Part shown: piece by piece, positions 25,397 to 36,900 of the stretch
Layout of the letters: each line of letters opens with the position of its first letter
How positions within the stretch are numbered: the stretch's first letter is position 1
Assembly (NCBI RefSeq): GCF_910596095.1
Contig: NC_056552.1
Coordinates: 13,621,111-13,685,110 of the forward strand
Reading direction: 5' to 3'
DNA from: Thunnus maccoyii
Taxonomy: Eukaryota > Chordata > Actinopteri > Scombriformes > Scombridae
Length of the DNA: 64,000 bases
Position numbers and translations under genes: made by a program
The notes under the pieces: model-generated
The model's database searches: none
Seen by the model: the letters and a program-made list of their open reading frames with translations, nothing else
Told to the model about the DNA's origin: nothing

Positions 25397-27058
25397 GGGA
25401 GATGATTCATTGAAACATATTTCCTCATACCACCTGTATGATGCCAAAAAAGGCAATCTCATCATCACACAAGCTCTTGGAACCAGCACAGACGTTTCCA
25501 TTCCTAACATGACTTCTGTAATAACACTGTTTTTATTAATCAACTATAATCCAAGATGAAAGGAAGCAAAAGCATTTAATAAGCAGATTAAAGAACATGC
25601 CAAGATGCTCTGAAATCAATATTTGTGTTGTATGATACCAAGATTGTAATTAAATTATATTTTGAAAAGATAGTCAACTTATTTTTCCTGTTGCTGTAAA
25701 TATTCAAATCTTATTTGTAACTTACGACTATAACTTGAGCAGGAATAATTGAGTTGCATGACTCGTGTGAATGTCATCATCTGGCATTGTTGATTCATTT
25801 CCAGATTGCTCAGTATGTATCCCAGTGTTCTCGGTATGTCATACTTGGCTAATGATGCCTTCTTAAGAACACAAAGAAAGTAATATAATGTAACTTAAAC
25901 TAACCTTGTCTTTTCTTTTGAGAATGCTTTGACAGTAGTTAGGAGTTGATGAAAGACAAACGATTAAGGCAGAGACCAGTATTTCATGTTATCCACACCT
26001 CTGGGAGAGTGTTGCGAATGAATATGCAGACAGAATGGTGCACTGCCGGCTATGTTTAACCTATTTCTCGCTGATTTGAAACAGAATTGGTGACTCAAGG
26101 ACACTTGGCTGGAACGTAATTATAATATAACTTGGGAAGATGGTTTTATTCCTTTTTAAATTATGTCTAGTGACCGTTTCCGCTCACAGATGAAGATTAC
26201 ATAGGAATTAACAAAACTTGCCTCTAAACTTCAAACATCACATAACAATATATCTGACATGTTAATATTCAGAAAAGGCCTCTTCCCATGATGTCGTATG
26301 AGCCAGTCAAAGGTTGTAGTTTCAAGTTTCAAAGCTATTAAACAGAGTTTTGACAAAGAAACTATTCAGGACTTTATTTTTTTAAGGCCATTCTTCAAAG
26401 TGTGATGCTCAGGCTGTGCTGTGTTATAAGTGTGCTCTATTATTAAATAAATGCATCCTTTGGAGGGGTGTAGCAAATTCAGGTTGTATTGGGACACTGA
26501 ATCTTGTTTTATTTCTAAAATGATTATGAATAAATTTTACACTGACCATTTGTACGTCTTCAACTGTTTTTTCCTGGGATTGAGGGATAATAAATATTAC
26601 AAATAGTTTTAAATAGTTCACTATATTCTACTTTTTGCACACAGGGTTTGTGCCAAAATCCATGTAGGAAATAGTAGTAGTTTCATTATTTGACCAGTTT
26701 GATAAGAACTCTTTTCATCTTGTTGCTTTTTCAAGGACCATCAGTTCATTATTGTATTTATTGATGCATACACTAAGAGACAAAGGGTATCTAATTATAA
26801 AAAGTTGGCAGTAAGGTGAATGCTTGCTGGTGCAAGAACCCGAACTACCAATTTTCTTTCATACTTCATTGCCTACAGGCCTGAATGTATGGGGCGATAA
26901 ATATCATAATCCCTGAAGAATAGAGGTACAGTACATTCTAGTCGAAGATGTTGTGTTACTCTGAACGCCCTTTTTTGTCATTTATATATCAGATTCCTTG
27001 TTATTCGTGGACATAAACTATAAACAATTCCCTACCAACGTCAGACACCACCAACATT

Positions 27059-27090
27059 ATATATCTATATATATACACACACACACACAT
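27059..27090. repeat. compound TA/CA microsatellite
   Basis: Short TATA units run into ACACACACACACACACAT. Confidence 0.9.
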
Positions 27091-28109
27091 ACACTGTGTG
27101 ACTGAAATAGAAAAGACATTTCATCCAGCGCCCCAGTCAAACCTCAATCCAATTTCAGGTTGGATAGACTTAATACATATCATTCATGCCTGAGGGAATA
27201 CAATATTCCATTATTAGAAATGGCTTACTGGTAATGGCTTGCTGTGGGCATAGACAGTAATACAGTGGTTATTACTTCAGTCTCCCAGTAAAGTGGGTGA
27301 TGAAACGAGTATGATAAAACAAGCATGATATAAAATAGGACGAGAAGTGGTGTAATGAAGTGTCTAGAAGAGGTCAAAACTGCCATTTTGATGGCACCTT
27401 TTTATAATGAACACTTCATTTTAATATCATACTTCTGCTTTGCAAAAAAATGACGTACTCAAGTGGAAACTTAGAAGAATATTCAGTTTTCAGAAATACA
27501 GCCAGGCAGCTGTTACGGTCTTCTTCTGCAGGTTTAGTACATTAAAATGTAAAGTATACTGAATAAGACACAGGCTGCCTGCCCCGGGATATTCTGTGAG
27601 GATCTACAGTGTAACTTTTTCATTGTTTGGATTTTAATGCAGAAATTAAGACCAACATTTTGCTCACTCTGGCAGGAGTCATAAGTTGTTCTACCACATG
27701 AAAAGAGGTCAAGCAGTGACTGTGAAAAGGCTGTTTTACAGAGGCTGAGATTATGAACCCGCATGTCGCTGCTGTCTCAGATAAACTAGTGAGAGATCTG
27801 GCAGCATCTCTCTTCAAAACAAGTTTGTATTTTCAAAGCCATAGCACGACAATGACCGTTCCTGCTTTGCACCAATGATGAGGAAAAAATGAAAAAAAAA
27901 AGGGAGGAAAGTGTTATAATATTTAAAAACATTTATTTTTTGTGTAAAATTTTTGAACACAAAATAAAAATACAGAAATTAAAATAAGAATTACGTTTCA
28001 AAGCAGCACTTACAGTATATAATGTAACGGTGGTAAAAGTAGAAGTGGCTGCAGCGGTCAGCAACACATCCAAGTACACAAAACAACTTCCAGAGTTGTT
28101 AGTGAGTAA

Positions 28110-28115
28110 TTTATT
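28110..28115 (-). terminator. dclre1a: candidate poly(A) signal of dclre1a
   Basis: TTTATT on the plus strand is AATAAA on the minus strand, about 300 nt after the dclre1a stop. Another candidate lies at 27932-27937. I cannot decide which is used. Confidence 0.35.
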
Positions 28116-28413
28116 TTAGCCCACCGTGCATCAAAGAACCTTTATATCAAGTTGTTTCAGGAGCTTATACTCATTCTTTTCATCAGTGTGAATAATCAGG
28201 GATGCGCTTCATGTTCAGCTACTTCATCACAACCCTTGCTCTGCAATGAAAGGCTATCATTATGAAATGAGCAGAGCGGACTGAGGTAAACAACCTCGAT
28301 AAAAATGATAAAATGTGTAGTGTTTAAAAATCTTTGTCCGCCCTGTGGTCGTACAGTATTGCCACGTTGACGATGAGTGTTTTGTTTTTGCTGTTCCCTG
28401 CAACAGACATAAG

Positions 28414-31400
28414 TTACAGTTTAGCTTTAGTTTCCTTGAGCCACTCGCTAAAACACTTTTCCATAGCCTTCCTGCTAGCCCAGCTGCCGTTGTTGACTGT
28501 AGGGATGATCTTGAGGGGCTGGAGCCACTGGACAAAACGCTTCAACTCCAGAAAGCTGCTGTGTTCGCTGTATGGAATTCCTGTAAAGACAATAACATTT
28601 TTTTTTAAAAAAATAGGTCAAACCTTGCCACTTGAAACATATCTAAGCCTTAAAAGTTGCATTTAAATAAAAGAGCCTGAGATCATTTATTTCGCTGCAC
28701 TGTGTGTTGTTCTCACAGGATTATTATTTCCAGTGTAGGTTGTAATTATCACAAATTCCTATTTCTTAAGCAGACAAGTCCTGCAGGGACTTTTCCGACA
28801 TTGGAATTTTTACATTTTTCCTTCCATTTCCTCAACTATGAAAGCCTAGTGATCACAGAAGAGATTTGGTTTGAGGTAAAAACTTGTCAAGGAGCCAGAT
28901 TTTTAAAAGTATGGGGAAGCCAGTGCCACACACACACACACACACGCACACACACACACAACAGGGCAAAGTCTTACAAGAAAGACCAGTTGCTCATCCA
29001 AGTGACCCACAGGTTCAGACTGTTCTGAAAGGTGAACAGGGCAGCTTTCAGATACAGGAACATAATTTATTCTATTTCAAGGTGAGAATATGAAAAAATA
29101 AAATAAAAAAAAGACGGCTGCTTCCTCTTGTTTGTCCTCACTTCACTCTCACAGGTCTGATGTGCTCCGCTGCTTTAAAACACATCTATCTGGAACTAAG
29201 CCTACTCAAGTATACAGCCAATCTTCCCACATGCAAGGAACAATATTAGAAGGAGTAGTAGCATATGTGAGAGAGAGAGAGAGAGAGACAGAGACAGAGC
29301 AAATTGGCTTCCGCCTGACTGACACACAAACTGCTGAGGGGGGAAGAAATTATGTGCGAGTGTGTGATGAAAAAAAGCCTCTAGCTGGTGATTGTAAGTT
29401 CCAGGCCAGATGGCTGACGTTGTTGAGGGATCTATTCTGCAAATGAAACAAGGCATGGAAGAAAAACAGGATAAATCTGCAGCGGCAAGGCAAGTCATGA
29501 CCCATTTTGGTACAAGGGTTTAATGCTAGACGACTGTCTGTGACTGAAGATACAAGTGAGGAGAAGATGAAGATTTCCCAGCATTCTTCTTGATTTTATA
29601 CTCTCTCAACAACATGCTGAAGTAACCTGAAACTCATTCATGGTCTGAGTCTCCCTTCCCTCTTTCATCTCTTTTCCAAAAGAGGGAGCTGTAGGCTTAA
29701 CATGTGAGGAACATTAGATTTCTGGCAGGGAAACATGTTGCTCTTGTGATTATGTCTCAGAGGCATGTGGCAAGATGACAATTAAGATTATTTACCATTA
29801 TTAGGGTTCTGCTCTTGGTCATTAACTTCACAAAACAGAGAAGGGCATTCTGTGAGGGCATTAAATGCTCCAATACCTCCAACCCTCCAAATACTTAGTA
29901 GGGTTGCTATGATTTGTTTTTTTTTCCTTTTAGAACTTACATATTTTCATGTAAATCAATTCTTTCTGAAAGATAACTGTGCAAAGACACAAAATATTTA
30001 AAAGAGTAGTGTTTACCATAGATAGAGATGTTGCCACTGGTCTGTGGCTGAATATCTTCCACTGATTCCACCTGCTGGCTGAAGGTCCAGCCTGTGGGCT
30101 TGAAAGCCACCAGCTGATCGTACTGTCTTGAAAACCGCGCCAGGTGATCCTGCAGTTTCTGGAGATAAGATGAAGGGTGACAAGGCGCAGGGAAATGAGG
30201 ATTTCATATTCAAGCATTAAAATGGAGCCACATTATTCACTCAAAGTGCAGTTTTTCCTAAAACTGAGGAAAGAGATATTTCTAAAATATTAACTAGATC
30301 TCAGAAAATTTCTTGTTATTGAAATGTCTTGTCACAGAACATATATACAGTTTTCTCTTCCAAAATGTATATACATAACCTCAAACAATTACATTAAATT
30401 AAAGGTTTTATCTAAAGCTAAGATTTAGTGAATGACAAATCCCTGCTGATGTCAAACTTCACATGAAGGGACCAATAGAAGCATGTTGTTGGTTTTGGGT
30501 AAAATGATTGTATCTTGTGTAGCTTGACTACTCATAAAATTTATCAGGTTACAGCAACACCGAAGCATCATTCTCAAACATCCACAGGCATTGCTGTTTG
30601 TGCAATCTCTGGCTAAACATGACAACTGCCTCTAATCGTTCACAACTAATTTTAGGCATTATACAGTTTGTCTATAACATCATTGATATCATATTGTAAA
30701 TAACAATATTAGGAATTATTTCAAGGTCACTCTGCCCAAGTTATAGTAACTTTTCTTGAGAGTCTCTGCTGAGAGGTCGTACATGCAAAACTGCATCTTT
30801 TTCCCCTAAGTCAGCCTTTATGTGCCTAGTGATGCTTGAATTGTAGCGACTCTGGGAGAGTTATCTGTAGTTACAGCAAATTTAAATTCCCTTGCCCTTT
30901 TAGAGATGTGCTCGGTCATCATAATTAGCATTCCCTAATTATTTTAACTCCTGTCCTTGATACTTACATATGTATAAAGCATTAGCAGGAGTGTAAAGGA
31001 GTGTTTGCACCCCCAAAATAGACTGCCTAGAAATAATCTGCAGCAGTTCTAGGTTAAACAAGAAAAATGTTAATACACAAAAAAGGTCTGCAGGCTATTT
31101 AAGAAATGCTAAATTAAACTATATTAGCCAATTCTACTCATCTTCATCTCAGTAAGCAGTGTATTATTATATTAAATGGTTAAAGTCATCACACTGAGTA
31201 TTATAATTTGAGTAAACTTACAGTGAATAGAGAAAGAAACTGAGGGACATCTTGCAGGTTTGATGTGGTTTATTTTCCTGTTGTTTTATTCTAATCACTG
31301 ATGTAGTTAGTTTTGAAAACATGCTCCTAAAATAGGACATTTTTTTAAACTCCTGAAGGCCCAGAGTCCTCCCCTAATGTCCGTTCTTTTCAGGTCAGTT

Positions 31401-33875
31401 GATGGAAAAGGAGACTGCTGCACCTACTTTGAAGGACAGCTGCATCATGGGCAGCACGTGGACCCGGGCTGCCTTCCAGTCGGTGGTTATACGTTGTTTG
31501 ACTTGCTCTGACTCCAGACAGCACATGGTGTTGTATTTGTCCCGAGAGAGGCACACTTTAGACCCCAGGACTTCTGCCAGCGCTACAAATGAAGCAGAAC
31601 AAAGTCTGTAAGAAGCAAGAATGTGTGCAATTCAGGCTTTTCTTTTTAAGACCCAGTATGCACATGCTCGCATTAAAAGAACCCCCTGTTGTCACCCCCC
31701 ATTGACAACTGATGCATTTTATTTCAGGATAAAAGTTTTACTTGCTCCAGTATTTTACTTTACAGCAACTTCACTGAACACATTGTACAAACTGCAATTT
31801 TTTCTTTTTAAACTTTTTTACACTACGCTTTGTAAACTGTGTGGTTATGAGCACAAATATTTTTGTGGACAGTGCCTGAATACTCTCCTACATTCAATTG
31901 AATTAGCTATTTTTTCCATTCAAATTTCACACAGAGCTTGTTGTAGCAAAGGTGATTACAGGATGAATAGATGCTGTTCAATTTCTGCAAGGACAACATT
32001 GGTTTTTCAGCACTTCATTCGACCAAATTGGAATAGACTATTATTCATGTGTGTCACCGGAGGACTGTTTGCCTCCACATGAGAACAACACATATTGAGA
32101 AGCTCTTTTTCCTCATAAACAGACTAATCCACAAATTCTCCACACCACTCACATTTCAATAAAAGATGTAATCTCACACAACCTTTCAATAGGGCAAAAG
32201 GTCAGGTAGTGATTGAAGGTTACAGAAATATTCTACTCGTTTCACTATTATGTTCTGAAACACATTCACTTTGTGTCTAAACAGTTTGTGTTGATGTGAT
32301 ATTACTTCCTTATATCACAGTAATATCACTATTCCAGAGTTCAATCAATAAATGACATTTTCAGCAATATAATTAGCTATCAAAAAAACAAAACATGTAA
32401 CTTACCATGAACCTGTCTAATTGTCATATTGATGTTGAAATATGTGCAACCTATATCAACCTCCATCTCCTAATTTATTTCCAGTATAATCAGCCATGTG
32501 AGTTGAAATATGTGCACAAGGGAATAGGCAGACGTTTAATTCTTATTTCCACTGCTTAGATTTTTGTCAAGCTAAATACAACAAGAACATTTATGTTATG
32601 TTGCTGTTTGTGATGATGCACACAAAAATTAAGTTTTAGAGGTAGGGAATCAAGAACAGCATCATAAACTTTTACTTTGATGAAATGAGTAACAATAGGG
32701 GTATCAATAGGGGTTTTAACTATGAGCATGTTGATGCCAAACCTGCTATTTAGTCTGTTTTTAATTTTTCTGTTTCATTTCGAGGATATCGTGCTCCTCT
32801 GAGGGTTGAGCAAATCTTGCTTCCCTTTGTTTTATGAAAATCTTCACTAAACCTAGTTGACGAATTTGAAAATATGTAGTGGTCATGGTAAGAATAAGGC
32901 ATTTTTATATATGCTGTTCATAAAGGTTAGACTTTTGAAGATATAATAATTTTACCCAAAACCAACAACATGCTTCTATTGGTCCCTTCATGTGAAGTTT
33001 GACATCAGCAGGGATTTGTCATTCAATAAATATTAGCTTTAGATAAAACCTTTACTTTAATGTAATTGTTTGAGGTTATGAATCTGCCAGGACTGCTTGC
33101 TGTGCCTTCTAGTAGTAGACATCTAATAGTCATAATGCTTAGTTGAGAAAAACATGTGCAGCATGTCCTCCGAGCACTCACCCAAAAAGACCTTCTCTTT
33201 CCCCACAGAGTAGGATCCACACACGACAAGGGTACGTGGGCTGAGAGTCACCAACTCAAAGGCTCTGCTTGTTGCAAAGTTAATGACCTCTTGCTGTCTG
33301 GGGAAGGTATACTCAGGGCTGCAATACCTTGAGGGAAAAGAGTTACATCGTCGCATCAGCATGAGGCAAGACTGTGCATACTTACACTGACAGTGCTTGA
33401 GTAGATTAAGGACATAAAGCCCATTTTGATAAAAAGCTCCAAAAACTATGGAACCAGAGAAAATAAACTAGGAACTATAAGTGCAGAGTTAAGCCCAACT
33501 GGAAGTAAATCTTAACTAAGGAACATATTCAGAGCTGCTGTAGCAGTACTGTATGTTTTAGCCATTATTTAGCCAAGTAGACAGAACATTTATTTGCAAT
33601 GATGACTCAGGGAAGCAGAGGATAACAGTACAACCGCAGCCTTCTGCTTCTCCTTTGCAATTCAGCAACTGGACTGGTACATTCAGTGCATGCATGTGAG
33701 GTGGGACAAAAGGTACTAACGTGGTGTCCAGGTAAAGAGTCTGCACCCTGCAGCTGAGTAACTCAGGGTAGATCTCCATTGAGGGATCAGCTCTGAAATC
33801 TCCAGTGTGGAGGACCGTCTGTCCATCTGGTAGGAAGAACAGTAACATGGCAGCTCCTGGACAACTAAAAAGGAA

Positions 33876-33926
<51 letters not shown>

Positions 33927-36900
33927 GAGAGGAGGTGAAGCTGGACACAGTAGAGAGAAAAAGCTACTAAAAAAATAACATCAACTGAGGTCACTGATGA
34001 TCTGGGAAAGATTCTTCTCAAATACAGGAAAACTGAAGGAGGTTCACAATGTGAGATAAACTAGGATTAGTGTTTTATTAGACGCTTTGGTTCTCAAGAA
34101 AAAAGTGGTAAATATTGCATGTTTTTAATTTAAAGTTATAAAGTAGGGATGGGTCATTACAAATGTTGGTATAATTAGGCCTGACTGAAGAAAACACCCT
34201 GTCATATAGAGTTTAACTCTCCCTAACATGCTTATTAGTTTTCCTCAGTTTCAGACAGCTTGGGCCTGTCTGAATTTGAAATTTGAATAATGCCTCCACA
34301 TCCTCCTTTAAAATGCTTATTTTAAACTTTTATGATGACATGTTGGCTGCAGTATCAACTTATTTTATATGCATGTTTATGGATCTGTTTTTTAAGGTGT
34401 GAGTATTAGGGTTTCTCTGCAGTCACTCCTTTGATCCATCCAAACAAACCAACATGAACACATCGTTGGGTTGGTCCACTATTCCCATGAAACACTCGCT
34501 CCAGACAAGCTGTGCCACCTCTGCTGAGTAACTGACATTGACGTCAGGTGGATGACTTACTGGTTGGCCTCGAGGAGGATGACCCTGACTCCCTCCACAG
34601 TGACCTGTGTGTTCATGGGAAGGATGTGGACATATCGCTCTGCCACTCTCAGCTTGCTCTTCACCAGGTTCCCTGTGATCTGTGCAAGAAAGGCAGCTGT
34701 TAGTGTGTTTACATGCATACAGTGATTCAGCTGCACCTGCTAAAGCTAGAAAAACGTGAATGCTACATTGTATTTTTGCTAAATCCCCTAAAAATCTTCC
34801 TTCAACGTTTTCCCTTAAATCTACCTGGAAACTTCCTCAGTGATTCTGATCAAACTTTTCTGGGCTATGACCCATCTAACATCCAAGCTGATTTTCTATG
34901 ACCTAACAAATAAGAAAAAAAAACCCAGCAGAGTCCCAGTAAGTCTGATTCTGGTGCCAGTAAGTCTGTTTTTAGTCTGAATCCCCGGAGAACACATATT
35001 CCACCGTGATAAATCATGACCTACTTGACAGGAGAACTTGCATCACATCCAGCCTCTTTCACCAGTATTTTATTCTGGATATTACCTAACAAGCTATTTG
35101 GATTAATTACACTGATATATTCTTGAATTTCCCAGTAAGATACAGAAAATGCATACTACCTGAGAAGTGAAGTTAAATACTGTAAACAAATGATATGGCT
35201 AATTTGAACAAAATAAACTGAAATATCTTAATTAAAAAAATGTTCACTTGTTGGGCACAATACCTACCTACTCCAGTTTACTGCTCAATTCACACACCTT
35301 AACTGAAAAGTGGTTTATTTATAATGTCAAAGACAAACAAACAAACTAATTTTCCAAGATATGAATTGTGGAAAACACAAAAGGTTTCCAAATTTCAATC
35401 AACTCCAACATGGACAGAACCATTGGCAACTTGGTATTCATAGCTGCCCACCGCAAGCAAATATTCATTACTCCGAATCAATGCAGTGCAGTGAGAGGAA
35501 TGGATCAGGCGTTTACTGTATGAATTCAGTGGAAGAGATGAGTCAGGAAGCTTATTAATGAGGTCCAAACAAATAGGATTTTTTTTTTAAAAGGCAAGTT
35601 CTTTGTAGCACCCTCAAAGAAGTGAATCAGGCCTTTGGAGGCCAGACTGCTATTCATTGACTTTATAAAACTGCAGATGCATTTAAATTGACACTGGTCT
35701 CTTCTTTCCCACCACTGATTTACAAAAAGTGCTGAGTTTTGTGTGGGATTCAGTTTAAGCGGTGTACTCGGAGTGCGGTTAAAAACTACCAATATTCACT
35801 TTTTCTTGCCCAAAACTTGCTGCAACAAATAAAGGCCATAGTTCCTGCAGATCAATTCATATCATACATAAAGTAGTACAGTAAGTGACTCCTACTGGTA
35901 AACACTGGTGTAGCTTTAAATATGGCTCATCAATGCACAGCTACAACACTGTCAGGTAAACGCATATCATTTACTTAGACAATACATAGTTTCTGCGCCA
36001 ATCCGTGCAATGAAATCATACCAGAAGTCATTCACATTTTACAAAAATATCCAAAACTAGACTCACTCTGTTACAGTAGATTGGAAAAGTGGAGTTCTTG
36101 GTCAACCCTCCGTAATGGTCTGAGTGGAAATGGGTTAGGAAGTAAGCTGTGATGCCCTCAATCACTCCGTACCGAAAGGCATCTATGACAAACTTTGTTC
36201 CTGAAAAATTTCACAAAAGCCTTTATATTACAAAAACACAAATAAATTCTCCTCCGAATCAATGCAGCGATATGTGATATACTGTCACTCGCTGACCTGG
36301 AATCTTCTTGTAGAACGGACAACGTGGTAAAACCTCTTCTTCTCCGTCACCTTTTCCTCTGTTCCACCTTCTTCTTCTCCATCCTCTGGTCCCGCCTCTC
36401 CCTGCTTCTCCCTGAGCGGCCGCTGCGTCGCTGCTTTTAACAGTTGCTGTGCCCTGTGAGGTATCTGCAGTTGTGTCAGTCTTTCTCTGCCTGTCTCTCC
36501 TCCTCTGTCCTCTCTGTCCTGAGTTCTCACCAAGCGCCGCACTGGACGTAGCGTTGAGTTCATTCGTTCCAATGTCAGCCTCTTTCTCCTTCTCCTTCTC
36601 CTTGAGGGGTTTGAGCCCAAAAAACACTCCGATGTCCGTCTGCTTGAGACAGGAGGCCTGACCTGCCTTGCTCTGGTGCTTCTGAGGCGCCATGGTTTGA
36701 GATCTTGGGACGACGGAGGTTTGAGACGAAGGCACTTGAGGAGAACTTGAGTGAGGCTGCTCTGATTGAATACTACTGTCAGTAAAGTTATTGGAATGCA
36801 GGTTATCTGAGCTTAGAAGAGTTTCTCGCAACCGCTCTAAAACAATACTCTGCGGAGACTGAATGCTACTTTTAAATGGACTGATTTCACAAGCAAATTT

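Larger units (their letters stand above)
24964..28413. other. convergent plekhs1/dclre1a intergenic interval
   Basis: It holds the 3' UTRs of two convergent genes and AT-rich sequence. A TA/CA microsatellite lies at about 27059-27090. No coding exon was recognised. Candidate polyadenylation signals are listed separately. Confidence 0.5.

Noticed and set aside
28702..29093. Plus-strand open frames containing HTHTHTHT
   Set aside because: Produced by the CA microsatellite inside a dclre1a intron.
33716..34021. Minus-strand frame with a poly-leucine run, looking like a membrane segment
   Set aside because: The leucines come from the AAT microsatellite; the true reading frame of the exon is the neighbouring one carrying NHCPG and HTGDFRAD.
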